Shown: positions 5,933-14,513, numbered from the stretch's first letter. The stretch is 20,337 bases of DNA from Brevundimonas sp. UBA2388 (GCA_002343425.1 DDSO01000081.1:1-20337), one strand, 5' to 3'. Notes: generated from the sequence alone by a model not told the origin. Translations and numbers: made by a program.

Positions 5933-7651
5933 CTAAGCGGCCAGGCCGGCGGCCTGCATCAGGCCCCGCAGCGGCGCCAGGGTTTCGGGCGCGGCCGACA
6001 GGACGGCGCGGGAGTCCGGAGCGCGGAACAGTCTGACCGCCTCGATTTTGGCGCGATCTGCGGCGGGGCCCATGGGCGCGGTCTCTCCGGCGGCGAGGCG
6101 CAGCAGCACGGACAATTTCTGGACCAGCGGAGCGGGGGAGCGGGCCAGCATCATCACGATCTTCGCCTCGGCCTCGACGGCGCCCCCGACCGTGCCGATG
6201 GCGGTGTTGATCTCGTCATTATCCCGTTCTGTCAGGCCGCAAGCGCGGACAGCGCGTTGCAGGCCGGCCAGCACGCCGAGCTTCTGGGCCGCGGTCTGGG
6301 CGGCGGAGGGCGCGCGCATCTCGCTCTCGAAGCGCAGCGAACCGACACAGGCTGACAGCCAGCGGGCCGCGGACCGCTTGTTGGCGGCGCCGGTGACGTT
6401 TTCGCAAAGCCGGGTCAGGGCCTCGGCCTCGCACAGGACTGTGGTGCAGGTCTTGACGTAGGCGGCGACGAAATCCGCGGTGACGATAGCCTTGGAACGC
6501 TCGTTGAAGGCGGTCTGGACCTCATCGAGCGTGAGCAGTCGCCCGGCTGTGACGGTCAGGGTCATGGCCAGGGTGCGCAGGATGTCGATCTCGCCCGCGG
6601 CGTCGTTGGGACGCAGGCGGCGCGGGCTCATCAGTTCGCGCAGGACCATGCGGGCGAGGGCGGCGGAGAGCAGGGGGAACTGACCCGCCTCCAGCCGGGC
6701 TCCGAGCCGGGCCGCGGGCCCTTCCACCGCCGGCACCTGCAACGCCAGCCGGGAGTCCTGGGCGATCAGGGCGTTGATCTCGCGCGGCGCGACCATGCGG
6801 ACCACGGCGGCCAACGAGGCTCCCTGATCCAGCGACGGCCCGAGCACGTCGGCCAGGCTGGTCCGGGTTCCGAGCATTTCGCACAGCAATTGCTCGATCG
6901 GCACCATCACCATGGCGTGGGGCGCGCCGTCGAGGGGCGCGCGTTCCGCCAGGTCCATCAGTCGGTCGAGACGCGCCCGGCCGCCACGGAGACCCTTCAA
7001 GGCGCCGCACACGACCCCGCCCATGATGAAGGCGCGGTCCGGCTGGCCGGCCATGCGATGGGCGATGTCGGCGATCGAACAGTCTTCGAGACTCGGGAAG
7101 AGATTGCGCCGCCCGGCGAGGATGACGCGCTCCACGGCCTGGTCAGAGAGCTTCTGATAATGCCGCATCAGGTCGTGGACCGGCTGGCCGACTTCCTGGC
7201 TTTCGGGCACGGCGATCTTCTGGATGGCGTGCTGCAGCTCGACGCCCGACGCTTCCAGCTTCTCGGCCAGGTCGGGGCGGTGCAGCAGTTCGAAGGCGGT
7301 GACGCCATTGCGCGCCAGCCAGTCCTCCAGCACCCGGCCGATCGTCTCGCGGGCGTGGGGGGCGTAGAAGTCCTGCGGCGCCGAACATCGCGGGCCGGCC
7401 TGGTCCTCGGGCACGACCCGCTTCCGCTGGACCTCGGGCGCGCCGCGCGTCAGCACGGTTACGCTGTTGAACTCCATGGTGTCCGGGTCGAGCGTCTCCT
7501 TGGTCACGCGGACGGCGGCGGCGCGATCGTCGGCGAGCATGTCCTCGGCGGTCTGGACGGCATGGGCGCGGTCCTCCGTCGCCATCTGGAGGCTCCAGGG
7601 GGCGGGCGCCGTCTTGCGGACATAGACTTCGTAGTGGACGGGGCCGGCCAT
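5933..7651 (-). CDS. Conserved-looking hypothetical protein divergent from chvI
   Basis: I do not recognise this 572-residue protein. It starts at the ATG at 7649-7651 (MAGPVHYEVYVRKTAPAPWSL). The open frame continues upstream, but that part overlaps chvI on the other strand and looks like shadow coding. The N-terminal 70 residues have the look of a small alpha/beta domain (HYEVYVRK, AAVRVTKETLD, NSVTVLTRG). The rest, from about 90 on, is almost entirely predicted helix, rich in Ala and Leu, without transmembrane segments or a signal peptide, so it is probably a cytoplasmic helical scaffold or repeat protein. No catalytic motif is visible. It is transcribed away from chvI across a 174-bp shared promoter region, so joint control with the envelope-stress system is plausible but unproven. 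Confidence 0.75.
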   Translation of the reverse strand: MAGPVHYEVYVRKTAPAPWSLQMATEDRAHAVQTAEDMLADDRAAAVRVTKETLDPDTMEFNSVTVLTRGAPEVQRKRVVPEDQAGPRCSAPQDFYAPHARETIGRVLEDWLARNGVTAFELLHRPDLAEKLEASGVELQHAIQKIAVPESQEVGQPVHDLMRHYQKLSDQAVERVILAGRRNLFPSLEDCSIADIAHRMAGQPDRAFIMGGVVCGALKGLRGGRARLDRLMDLAERAPLDGAPHAMVMVPIEQLLCEMLGTRTSLADVLGPSLDQGASLAAVVRMVAPREINALIAQDSRLALQVPAVEGPAARLGARLEAGQFPLLSAALARMVLRELMSPRRLRPNDAAGEIDILRTLAMTLTVTAGRLLTLDEVQTAFNERSKAIVTADFVAAYVKTCTTVLCEAEALTRLCENVTGAANKRSAARWLSACVGSLRFESEMRAPSAAQTAAQKLGVLAGLQRAVRACGLTERDNDEINTAIGTVGGAVEAEAKIVMMLARSPAPLVQKLSVLLRLAAGETAPMGPAADRAKIEAVRLFRAPDSRAVLSAAPETLAPLRGLMQAAGLAA

Positions 7652-7825
7652 GGAGCGCTCGTGTTTTGCCCTCCCAGCATGGCGCCAAGGCTTTAAGGTC
7701 AGGTTTCGTTGCGCATTAAGGCGGCGCAGCCCATGTTTTACGCCGTAATCTCTCCACGATGTTTTAGAACGGTACCGCTTGCCGCGCGTTGTGAGGGCGA
7801 ACGAACCGTCTGCAAGGAGCCTGAC
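7652..7825. promoter_or_regulatory. Divergent regulatory region between the hypothetical gene and chvI
   Basis: This 174-bp spacer must carry promoters for both genes. It is less GC-rich than its surroundings. It holds a direct repeat ATGTTTTA at 7733-7740 and 7759-7766 (26 bp apart, same helical face to within half a turn) and an 11-bp palindrome TTACG-C-CGTAA at 7738-7748 that overlaps the first copy. These are candidate binding sites, possibly for ChvI autoregulation. AAGGAG at 7814-7819 is the strong ribosome-binding site of chvI. No clear -35/-10 pair was identified. Confidence 0.4.
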
Positions 7826-8530
7826 TTGGCCAACATCACCCTGGTCGACGACGACGAGAACATCGTCGCTTCCGTCTCGCTGGCGCTGGAAAGCCATGGC
7901 CACAAGGTCACGGCCTGGCACGACGGGGCCTCGGGCCTCGAGGCGCTGGAAGCCAGCCCGCCTGATCTGGCGATCCTCGATGTGAAGATGCCGCGCATGG
8001 ACGGGATGGAGGTGCTGCGCCGCCTGCGCCAGACCTCGCAGATCCCGGTCATCATGCTGACGTCCAAGGACGAGGAGATCGACGAGATCCTCGGCTTCAA
8101 CCTCGGCGCCGATGACTATATCCACAAGCCGTTCAGCCAGCGTCTGCTGATCGAGCGGGTCAAGGCCCTGCTGCGCCGCACGGGCGCCGACGGGGCCGAG
8201 CCCGAACCTTCAGGCGAGGGTTCCACCAAGGCGATCAAGCGCGGCAAGCTGTCGATGGACCCGGCGCGCCACGAGAGCACCTGGGAAGGCAAGCCGGTCA
8301 AGCTGACCGTGACCGAATTCCTGCTGCTGCAGGCCCTCGCCCAGCGGCCCGGCTTTGTGAAGAGCCGCGACAACCTGATGGACGCCGCCTACGACGATCA
8401 GGTCTATGTCGATGACCGCACCATCGACAGCCACGTCAAACGCATGCGGAAGAAATTCCGGGTGGTCGACCCCGAGTTCGACGCCATCGAGACCCTGTAT
8501 GGCGTTGGATACCGCTATCGCGAAAGCTGA
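7826..8530 (+). CDS. chvI: ChvI-type OmpR/PhoB family response regulator
   Basis: A 234-residue DNA-binding regulator. The receiver domain (1-120) has the acidic pocket D8-D9-D10, phospho-acceptor D52 in [14 protein letters not shown]79 and K101 in IHKPF. A winged-helix OmpR-type DNA-binding domain fills 140-234, with [14 protein letters not shown] and the closing [13 protein letters not shown]. Alphaproteobacterial ChvI controls envelope integrity, acid and osmotic stress and surface polysaccharides. The start is a TTG at 7826: AAGGAG lies six bases upstream, and the next residues ([11 protein letters not shown]) are the usual beginning of the family. Extending upstream would add 39 residues without domain character. 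The gene ends inside chvG (32-bp overlap), followed by hprK and the PTS genes. The identification rests on both sequence and this context. Confidence 0.93.
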   Translation: MANITLVDDDENIVASVSLALESHGHKVTAWHDGASGLEALEASPPDLAILDVKMPRMDGMEVLRRLRQTSQIPVIMLTSKDEEIDEILGFNLGADDYIHKPFSQRLLIERVKALLRRTGADGAEPEPSGEGSTKAIKRGKLSMDPARHESTWEGKPVKLTVTEFLLLQALAQRPGFVKSRDNLMDAAYDDQVYVDDRTIDSHVKRMRKKFRVVDPEFDAIETLYGVGYRYRES

Positions 8531-10139
8531 TCCGCTCCCGCCGGGAGCCGTTGAACCCCGCCGTCGCCTGAAGCGCTTCGGCGGGTCGCGGCTGGGCGGG
8601 CTGATCCTTGCGCTGAACCTCCTCAGCCTGCTGATCCTGTTTGTGGGCGCGCTGGCGCTGAACGAATGGCAGCGGGGACTGATCGAGGCGCGGCAGCAGA
8701 CCCTGACGGCCCAGGGAGAGCTGCTGGTCAAGGTGCTGGGCGATGAGGAAATCACCCGGGGCGACCCCCAACCGGCTCTGGATCCGTTCAAGGCCGCCGA
8801 ACTCCTGATCGACAACTTCATTCCGGAAGGCCAGCGGGCGCGGCTGTTCGATATCGATGGTCTGCTGGTCGCCGACAGCTATGCCGTGACAGAGGTGATT
8901 CCCGGCCAGCCCCTGCCCCCGGCCCTGCCCGCCGGCACGCCGCCGCCCACGCCTGACGCCGACTCCCGGAGCCGCGACGCGGCGGAGCTGGACCGCGCCC
9001 GCGGCGCCCTCGCGGCCGAGGTCGAACAGGCGCTGGACGGTGAACCGCAGGCGACCCTGCGGCTATCAGAAAGCGGCGACCGGGTGGTGTCCGTCTCTAT
9101 CCCGGTGCGGCATGTGCAACAGGTCCTGGGCGTGCTGACGCTGGAGGCCGGGGACGTGGACGAGACCCTCGCCGCCCAGCGCCGGGCCCTGATGCCCTTC
9201 GCCCTCGTGGCGCTGGCGGTGAACCTGCTGGGGTCGCTGCTGATGCATCTGTTCGTGGCGCGGCCGGTGATGCGGCTGTCGGCGGCGGCGGACGAGGTGC
9301 GACTGCAGCGGGCGCGGGCCATCTCCCTGCCCGATCTGGAAGGCCGCAAGGACGAGATCGGGGATCTGGCGCGGTCGCTGGAGACCATGACCGAGACGCT
9401 GTCGGACCGGATGGACGCCATCGAGGCCTTCGCCGCCGACGTGTCGCACGAGATCAAGAACCCCCTGACCTCGATCCGCTCGGCGCTGGAGACCCTGCCG
9501 CTGGTCAAGACCGCGGCCCAGCGCGAGAAGCTGACCAGTCTGCTGCAGCAGGATGTGCGGCGGCTGGACCGGCTGATCACCGACATCTCCAACGCCTCAC
9601 GGCTGGACGCCGAGCTGAACCGCGACCGGCCGCGCGCGATCGACCTGACCCAGCTGCTGACCGAGATCGTCGGCGTCTATGAGTCCGGCCTGAAGCCGGG
9701 CGAGGCGCGTGTCGTCTTCGAGGCGCTGTCGGGCGATCACGTCCAGATCATGGGCCGCGACGGGCCGCTGGGGCAGGTGTTCCGCAATCTGATCGACAAC
9801 GCCCGCTCGTTCAGCCCGCCCGGCGGCACGGTGCGGCTGTCGCTGGACCGGGACGATATCGACCCGGACCGCCCGGTTCGCGTACGGATCGAGGACGACG
9901 GGCCGGGCATTCCGCCGGAGAATCTCGAGACGGTGTTCGAACGCTTCTACACCGCCCGCCCGCGGGGTACGGCCTTCGGGGCCAATTCGGGGCTGGGCCT
10001 GTCGATCGTGCGACAGATCGTCGAGGCGCACGGCGGGCGGGTCAGCGCGGCCAACCGCACGGATGCGGCGGGCGGGGTCGGCGGCGCCCGGTTCGAGGTC
10101 GCCCTGCCTGCGGCGCCGACGGCGGGGCGGCGGGCGTGA
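8499..10139 (+). CDS. chvG: ChvG-type sensor histidine kinase
   Basis: A 546-residue membrane kinase, partner of ChvI. Order: basic cytoplasmic N-terminus with [14 protein letters not shown]; first transmembrane helix about 33-54; periplasmic sensor domain about 55-230, with a Pro-rich loop at 135-153; second helix about 231-254; HAMP about 255-307; dimerisation/phosphotransfer domain with H317 in [12 protein letters not shown]; ATPase domain with the N-box FRNLIDNAR (428-436), G1 DDGPGIP (466-472), F-box ERFYTARP (481-488) and G2 SGLGLSI (497-503). All kinase motifs are intact. The ATG at 8499 lies 32 bp inside chvI; this overlap implies translational coupling. The frame can be opened further upstream, but that stretch is a shadow of chvI. 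In related bacteria ChvG is held off by ExoR; no exoR is seen here. Its stop overlaps the hprK start. Confidence 0.93.
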   Translation: MALDTAIAKADPLPPGAVEPRRRLKRFGGSRLGGLILALNLLSLLILFVGALALNEWQRGLIEARQQTLTAQGELLVKVLGDEEITRGDPQPALDPFKAAELLIDNFIPEGQRARLFDIDGLLVADSYAVTEVIPGQPLPPALPAGTPPPTPDADSRSRDAAELDRARGALAAEVEQALDGEPQATLRLSESGDRVVSVSIPVRHVQQVLGVLTLEAGDVDETLAAQRRALMPFALVALAVNLLGSLLMHLFVARPVMRLSAAADEVRLQRARAISLPDLEGRKDEIGDLARSLETMTETLSDRMDAIEAFAADVSHEIKNPLTSIRSALETLPLVKTAAQREKLTSLLQQDVRRLDRLITDISNASRLDAELNRDRPRAIDLTQLLTEIVGVYESGLKPGEARVVFEALSGDHVQIMGRDGPLGQVFRNLIDNARSFSPPGGTVRLSLDRDDIDPDRPVRVRIEDDGPGIPPENLETVFERFYTARPRGTAFGANSGLGLSIVRQIVEAHGGRVSAANRTDAAGGVGGARFEVALPAAPTAGRRA

Positions 10140-10567
10140 CCGCGGTCCAGCCGCTGCACGCCACGGCCGTGGCGCAATGGGCGCCGGGCATCGGCTGGCG
10201 CGCCATCCTGATCAGCGGGCCGTCGGGCGCGGGCAAGAGCGATCTGGCGATGCGGCTGATAGGGCGCGGCTGGCGGCTGGTGGCGGACGACTATGTCCAT
10301 GTCTTCGCCTCGGGCGAGGCGCTCTACGTCACTGCGCCGGATACGATCCGGGGACAGATGGAGGCCCGCGGCGTCGGGATCATCTGCGCCTGTCTGCGCG
10401 GCGTGGTGCGGCTGGTTCTGGCGGTGGACCTCATCGAGGCGACGCCGGAAAGGCTGCCGGACCCGGAAACCCGCCACCTCGCGGGCCGGTCCGTGACGCT
10501 GCTCCGGGTGGCCGGATTCGAGGCCTCGGCGGTCGAAAAGGTCGCGGCGGCCATCGCCCCGCTTTAA
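10136..10567 (+). CDS. hprK: Short-form HPr kinase/phosphorylase (HprK)
   Basis: A 143-residue protein, half the length of Firmicute HprK (about 310), because the N-terminal domain is absent. This short form is typical of alphaproteobacteria. The Walker A motif GPSGAGKS is at 28-35, followed by LIGRGWRLVADDYVHV and QMEARGVGII, both matching the catalytic core of HprK/P. The enzyme phosphorylates HPr on its regulatory serine (S47 in the ptsH product) and can reverse this. Start is GTG at 10136, sharing GTGA with the chvG stop, so the two are coupled. In alphaproteobacteria this module serves regulation rather than sugar uptake. The EIIA and HPr genes follow. Confidence 0.9.
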   Translation: MTAVQPLHATAVAQWAPGIGWRAILISGPSGAGKSDLAMRLIGRGWRLVADDYVHVFASGEALYVTAPDTIRGQMEARGVGIICACLRGVVRLVLAVDLIEATPERLPDPETRHLAGRSVTLLRVAGFEASAVEKVAAAIAPL

Positions 10568-10654
10568 CCCGGCGCGGACTTGGGCTATTCCGCCCGGCTT
10601 GCGGCGCGCTCAAGGGCGGCCGGACGCGGGGGCGAAAGTCTTGGTGAAGCCTTC

Positions 10655-11059
10655 ATGATCGGCTTGGTGATCGTTACCCACGGGGGCCTGGCCTCCGAAT
10701 TTCTCGCGGCCATGGAGCATGTGGTGGGGCCCCAGCGCGGGGTTGCGGCCATCTGTATCGGGCCGGAGGACGACATGGAGCGGCGCCGCCGCGACATCGT
10801 CGACGCCGCCGCGGCCGTGAACGACGGCGCGGGCGTCATCCTGCTGACAGACATGTTCGGCGGCACGCCCTCCAACCTCGCCATCTCGGTGATGGAAGAG
10901 ACCCGCGCCGAGGTCATTGCCGGGCTGAACCTGCCGATGCTGATCAAACTGGCCAGCGTGCGCGGCCGCGAGCCGCTTGAGGCCTGCGTCGCCCACGCCC
11001 AGGACGCCGGACGCAAATACATCTCGGTCGCCAGCTGGGTGCTTCAGGGCGAGAAATGA
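10655..11059 (+). CDS. manX: PTS EIIA component of the mannose family
   Basis: A 134-residue cytoplasmic protein matching EIIA-Man. The phosphorylated histidine is H9 in VIVTHGG; other family marks are GVILLTDMFGGTPSN and VIAGLNLPMLIK. There is no IIB domain or permease in the window, so it is an orphan EIIA that probably acts as a regulatory phosphate acceptor downstream of HPr, as in other alphaproteobacteria that lack complete sugar permeases. The frame extends upstream to 10580, but the ATG at 10655 gives the normal N-terminus. The spacing to hprK is 87 bp, the largest gap in this cluster. The stop overlaps the ptsH start in ATGA. Also named ptsM in some species. Confidence 0.9.
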   Translation: MIGLVIVTHGGLASEFLAAMEHVVGPQRGVAAICIGPEDDMERRRRDIVDAAAAVNDGAGVILLTDMFGGTPSNLAISVMEETRAEVIAGLNLPMLIKLASVRGREPLEACVAHAQDAGRKYISVASWVLQGEK

Positions 11060-11328
11060 CCGCGACCGCGACCGCGAACATCTGCAACACCCGCGGCCTG
11101 CACGCCCGCGCCTCAGCCAAATTCGTCAAACTGGCCTCGACCTTCGACGCCGAGGTTCATGTCACCCGCGACGGCGTCACCGTGAACGCTCTATCGATCA
11201 TGGGCCTGCTGATGCTGGGCGCCGGCAACGGCTGCACCATCGACATCTCCGCCGAGGGCGCGGAGGCGGAGGCCGCCGTGGCGGCTCTGGCCGATCTGGT
11301 GGCGCGGAAATTCGACGAGGACCAGTAG
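11056..11328 (+). CDS. ptsH: HPr phosphocarrier protein
   Basis: A 90-residue phosphocarrier. H16 in TRGLHARAS is the histidine phosphorylated by EI, and S47 in NALSIMGLLMLGA is the serine phosphorylated by HprK, whose gene lies upstream. Both sites are intact, so this HPr can carry either modification. The N-terminus (MTATATANICN) and C-terminus are normal in length. The ATG overlaps the EIIA stop (ATGA). The TAG stop at 11326-11328 is immediately followed by the reverse complement of the trhO stop, leaving no room for a terminator between these convergent genes. EI (ptsI or ptsP) is not in this window. Confidence 0.93.
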   Translation: MTATATANICNTRGLHARASAKFVKLASTFDAEVHVTRDGVTVNALSIMGLLMLGAGNGCTIDISAEGAEAEAAVAALADLVARKFDEDQ

Positions 11329-12303
11329 TCAGTCTTCGGACGGCGTCTGGACGGCCCCGATGTGGGCCAGACCCCGCCGGGCGGCGATCTCGACCTGTCT
11401 GGCCCGTTCGAGATAGCGGGCGCGGTCCGCCTCGGTCCGGTCGTCGGCGCAGCGGTCGCAACAGACGCCTTCGATATAGCGCGGCGAGGTCCGCCCTTCA
11501 GGGCTGACCGGCATGCGGCAGCCGCGGCAGAGGCTGTGGCTGCCGGGGGTCAGGCCGTGGCCGACGGCGACGCGCTCGTCGAAGACGAAACACTCGCCCC
11601 GCCACAGGCTGTCGGCCTCGGGCGTCGTTTCGAGATAGCGCAGGATGCCGCCCTCGAGGTGGAAGACGTCCTGCACGCCCTCGGCCTTGAGGAAGGCGGT
11701 GGCCTTTTCGCAGCGGATCCCGCCGGTGCAGTACATGGCCACTTTCGGCGGGTTCGGTCCGTCCAGCAGGGCGCGGCCCTCGGTGCGGAACCAGTCAGGA
11801 AAGTCGCGGAAGCCGCGGGTGTTGGGCTGGACGGCGCCCTCGAAGGCGCCGACGGCGGCCTCATAGTCGTTGCGGGTGTCGATCACGACCACGTCGGGCT
11901 GCTGGATCAGGGCGTTCCAGTCGCCGGGCGCGACATAGGTTCCGGCGTTCACGGCGGGGTCGAGATCCGGCTGGCCCATGGTCACGATCTCGGGCTTGAT
12001 CCGGACCTTCAGCCGGTGGAACGGCATGGTGTCGGCTTCGGCGAATTTGACATCGAGGTCAGCGAAACCGGGCAGGGCGCGGATGCTCGCCAGTACGCGA
12101 TCGATGGAGGGCCCGGGACCAGCGATGGTCCCGTTCAGCCCCTCGTTCGCGACCAGCAGGGTGCCGCGCACATCAGGCCGGCACAGGGCGTCGAGCTGAT
12201 CGCGGACCGCCCCGCAGTCGGCGATGGTTGCGAACCGGTAGAGGGCGGCGACCTTGACCGGCCCGGTGAAGCGCATTGCGGCTGGATCGGCGGACTGGGT
12301 CAT
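11329..12303 (-). CDS. trhO: tRNA uridine(34) hydroxylase (rhodanese-like TrhO)
   Basis: A 324-residue member of the YceA/TrhO family. In E. coli and relatives the enzyme makes 5-hydroxyuridine at wobble U34 of several tRNAs in an oxygen-dependent reaction. The N-terminal domain ([26 protein letters not shown]) is typical. The rhodanese domain follows, with [11 protein letters not shown] and the active-site loop [12 protein letters not shown] containing the essential cysteine. The C-terminal part has paired cysteines ([17 protein letters not shown]) that may bind metal. The start at ATG 12301-12303 is preferred. A longer frame begins inside the tRNA-Ala gene and cannot be translated from a normal mRNA; a later ATG at 12274-12276 is also possible. 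No Shine-Dalgarno is visible. The gene lies 18 bp downstream of the tRNA on the same strand. Confidence 0.92.
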   Translation of the reverse strand: MTQSADPAAMRFTGPVKVAALYRFATIADCGAVRDQLDALCRPDVRGTLLVANEGLNGTIAGPGPSIDRVLASIRALPGFADLDVKFAEADTMPFHRLKVRIKPEIVTMGQPDLDPAVNAGTYVAPGDWNALIQQPDVVVIDTRNDYEAAVGAFEGAVQPNTRGFRDFPDWFRTEGRALLDGPNPPKVAMYCTGGIRCEKATAFLKAEGVQDVFHLEGGILRYLETTPEADSLWRGECFVFDERVAVGHGLTPGSHSLCRGCRMPVSPEGRTSPRYIEGVCCDRCADDRTEADRARYLERARQVEIAARRGLAHIGAVQTPSED

Positions 12304-12321
12304 GGCGACGGTGCGGGTGCC

Positions 12322-12397
<76 letters not shown>

Positions 12398-12421
12398 GTT
12401 TCCGGGAGCAGGCGAGGGCGC

Positions 12422-12451
12422 GACATACGAGGGGCGGGGCGGGGGTGTCAA
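12422..12451 (-). promoter_or_regulatory. Promoter of tRNA-Ala (and probably trhO)
   Basis: On the minus strand a perfect -35, TTGACA, lies at 12446-12451. It is followed by a C-rich spacer of 17-18 bp and a -10, TATGTC, at 12422-12427 (or GTATGT one base earlier). This would start transcription near 12415, leaving a leader of about 18 nt before the mature tRNA, which is normal for RNase P processing. Because no terminator separates the tRNA from trhO, the same promoter probably drives both. Confidence 0.6.
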
Positions 12452-12489
12452 CGTCCTTGGCCCCGTCCCGCGATGCGACGCCGGAATCC

Positions 12490-12518
12490 TTGGACCTGCG
12501 ACGCGGTCACGCTAGAAG
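12490..12518 (+). promoter_or_regulatory. Candidate Caulobacter-type promoter of the YggT gene
   Basis: TTGGACC at 12490-12496 and GCTAGAAG at 12511-12518 are 14 bp apart. This is close to the Caulobacter housekeeping pattern TTGACGS, 10-14 bp, GCTANAWC. The ATG at 12553 would have a leader of about 28 nt. The match is by eye and the -35 is imperfect. Confidence 0.4.
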
Positions 12519-12552
12519 CGGGACGGATCAGGTTTCGGGAGCATCGGAAAGC

Positions 12553-12873
12553 ATGGCGGCGATCATTGGTTTCATCTTCTTCGTCATCGACGCCCTGCTG
12601 GGGCTGTTGGTGCTGGCCATTATCGTCAGCGCGGTTCTGAGCTGGTTGTTCGCCTTTGACGTCATCAACCATCGCAACCGCTTCGTGAACCAGCTCGCCT
12701 ACTTTCTGGACAGGGTCACCGGTCCGGTGATGCAGCCGTTCCGCCGCATCATTCCGTCGCTGGGGGGCATGGATATCACCCCGATCATCGTCCTGATCCT
12801 GATCCACGGCGTGCGGGTCTACCTTCTGCCCGCCTCGCACGCGGCGCTTCTGACACTCTTCGGGGCATACTGA
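12553..12873 (+). CDS. YggT family membrane protein
   Basis: A 106-residue inner-membrane protein of the YggT family. Two hydrophobic stretches are seen: about 3-32 ([30 protein letters not shown]) and about 75-102 ([16 protein letters not shown]). The conserved block between them is [37 protein letters not shown], with the typical P-x-R-x-x-P and DITPI. Family members are linked to osmotic stress or cell division and envelope roles in different bacteria, but no biochemical activity is established. The ATG at 12553 is chosen because the frame upstream lacks membrane character and overlaps the candidate promoter. It stands alone, 92 bp before the dehydrogenase gene. Confidence 0.88.
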   Translation: MAAIIGFIFFVIDALLGLLVLAIIVSAVLSWLFAFDVINHRNRFVNQLAYFLDRVTGPVMQPFRRIIPSLGGMDITPIIVLILIHGVRVYLLPASHAALLTLFGAY

Positions 12874-12894
12874 CCGACCGCCTCTCATCGGGCC

Positions 12895-12920
12895 TTGCAC
12901 CCTCCGGCAGGGGTCCTAAG
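12895..12920 (+). promoter_or_regulatory. Possible promoter of the 3-hydroxyacyl-CoA dehydrogenase gene
   Basis: TTGCACC at 12895-12901 is followed after about 12 bp by TCCTAAGG (12914-12921), weakly like the Caulobacter -35/-10 pair. It lies about 45 bp before the ATG at 12966. There is no terminator between the YggT gene and this site, so read-through is equally possible. Confidence 0.25.
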
Positions 12921-12965
12921 GTGCCGCTCCGACCGGGCTTTCCGCCCGCCAGCTAACCGGACTCC

Positions 12966-13844
12966 ATGACCACGATCCGATCCGTCGCCATCGTCGGCGC
13001 AGGCCAGATGGGCGCAGGCATCGCCCAGGCCGTGGCCGCGGGCGGCTATCAGGTGCTGCTGTACGACGCCGCCGCCGACCGCGTGCCCCAGGCCCAGGCC
13101 GCCATCGCGGCCAGCCTGGCCCGGCAGGTCGGTCGCGGTCTGACCGATCAGGGGGCGGCCGACGCCGCCCTGTCGCGCATTACGGCGACCACCTCACTGG
13201 CCGCCGCCGCCAAGGCGGATCTGGTGATCGAGGCCGCGGTCGAGGATGAGGCCGTCAAGAAGGCGATCCTGACCGATCTGGTCCCGCATCTGGGTCCGGA
13301 CACCCTGCTGGCGTCCAACACCTCGTCGATCTCGATCACCCGCCTGGCCTCGGTCACGGACCGGCCCGACCGTTTCATCGGCCTGCATTTCATGAAGCCG
13401 GCGCCGGTGATGAAACTGGTCGAGATCGTGCGCGGCATCGCCACCTCGGCCGACACCTATGAGACGGCCGTCGCCTTCGCCGAGTCGCTGGGCAAGACCA
13501 CGACCAATGCCGAGGACTTCCCCGCCTTCATCGTCAACCGCATTCTGGTGCCGATGATCAATGAGGCGATCTACACCCTGTACGAAGGGGTCGGAAACGT
13601 CGCCTCGATCGACAAGGCCCTGAAGCTGGGGGCCAACCATCCGATGGGACCGCTGGAGCTGGCGGACTTCATGGGACTGGACGTCGTTCTGGCGATCATG
13701 AACGTGCTGCACGAAGGCCTTGCCGACACCAAATACCGGCCCTGTCCCCTGCTGGTGAAATATGTCGAGGCCGGCTGGCTGGGTCGCAAGTCCGGGCGCG
13801 GCTTCTATGACTATTCCGGCGAGACGCCGGCCCCGACGCGGTGA
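12966..13844 (+). CDS. 3-hydroxyacyl-CoA (3-hydroxybutyryl-CoA) dehydrogenase
   Basis: A 292-residue NAD(P)-dependent dehydrogenase that interconverts 3-hydroxyacyl-CoA and 3-oxoacyl-CoA in the cytoplasm, in fatty acid or hydroxybutyrate metabolism. The N-terminal Rossmann motif is GAGQMGAGIA at 11-20. The family signature GLHFMKPAPVMKLVEIV contains the catalytic histidine H141. It is followed by the C-terminal helical dimer domain, with FIVNRILVPMINEAIYTLYEGV and HPMGPLELADFMGLD. The length and domain order match the stand-alone HBD/PaaH/MmgB type rather than the bifunctional FadB. Chain-length preference cannot be judged. A four-helix membrane protein gene begins 10 bp after the stop and is probably in the same transcript. 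Confidence 0.92.
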   Translation: MTTIRSVAIVGAGQMGAGIAQAVAAGGYQVLLYDAAADRVPQAQAAIAASLARQVGRGLTDQGAADAALSRITATTSLAAAAKADLVIEAAVEDEAVKKAILTDLVPHLGPDTLLASNTSSISITRLASVTDRPDRFIGLHFMKPAPVMKLVEIVRGIATSADTYETAVAFAESLGKTTTNAEDFPAFIVNRILVPMINEAIYTLYEGVGNVASIDKALKLGANHPMGPLELADFMGLDVVLAIMNVLHEGLADTKYRPCPLLVKYVEAGWLGRKSGRGFYDYSGETPAPTR

Positions 13845-13854
13845 ATCCGGCGCG

Positions 13855-14424
13855 ATGATCCCGATCCCCGAAAGAGCCGAGGACTTTCCCGGTCAGCAGC
13901 GCGTGGTCTGGCGGCGCGAGCCGCATTGGCTGGTGCTTGCAGCACTGGCCGGGGCGCTGTGGCCGCCGATCCCGATCACCCTGCTGATCTGGCCGCCGAA
14001 CAACTGGGCGCCGTCGATGGAGATCGACCCGCGGCTGGTGGCCCTCTTCATCGGGGTGATCGCCGTGCCGGCATGCCTGTGGCTGCTGAGGCGGGAGCGT
14101 GAGCGGACCGGACGGCCGTCAACGCGGCTGGGCGTGGTCTGGCGGTTCATGTTCTTCGGCGGCCTGCTGGCGGCGGGGCTTCAGGCGCTGTTCGCGATCG
14201 TCCTGTGCATCTTCGGCTGGTTCGAGGCGGGCGGCATCGCCCAGGCCGCGGGCGCCACGGAAACCACACTGTTGATCTATGGCGTCGGCCTGTTGCCCGT
14301 CGCCGTCATGATCGGAGTCAGCTACGCCCTTTGGGCGGGCCTGTGCGCCGCCTTCATTGCGTTCAGGCCCCAGCCCGAGGTGCGTGACCGGCTGGGGCTG
14401 ATGAGCGACCCCGACGAGGCCTGA
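13855..14424 (+). CDS. Hypothetical four-helix membrane protein
   Basis: I do not recognise the family. The 189-residue protein begins at ATG 13855 (MIPIPERAEDFPGQQRVVWRREPHW). It has four hydrophobic segments: about 26-47 (LVLAALAGALWPPIPITLLIW), 61-80, 97-122 and 136-168. A basic loop RRERERTGRPSTR between helices 2 and 3 suggests a cytoplasmic location. The soluble tail ends in an acidic DPDEA. It is only 10 bp from the dehydrogenase stop, so probably co-transcribed, although no functional link is obvious. Codon use and GC content match the neighbours. The gap to the DUF418 gene is 89 bp without a clear promoter or terminator. Confidence 0.75.
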   Translation: MIPIPERAEDFPGQQRVVWRREPHWLVLAALAGALWPPIPITLLIWPPNNWAPSMEIDPRLVALFIGVIAVPACLWLLRRERERTGRPSTRLGVVWRFMFFGGLLAAGLQALFAIVLCIFGWFEAGGIAQAAGATETTLLIYGVGLLPVAVMIGVSYALWAGLCAAFIAFRPQPEVRDRLGLMSDPDEA

Positions 14425-14513
14425 AGGCGCGGGCCCCGCCCGTTACACAGAATTCAGTTTCAACACCGCGTCGCTTCCGCCAAGCTGGCATCCGCCAGGA
14501 TGGGGGGAATGTC

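Noticed and set aside
7652..8125. Upstream extension of the 572-residue hypothetical protein to 730 codons
   Set aside because: The extension is antisense to the chvI receiver domain and has shadow-like composition.
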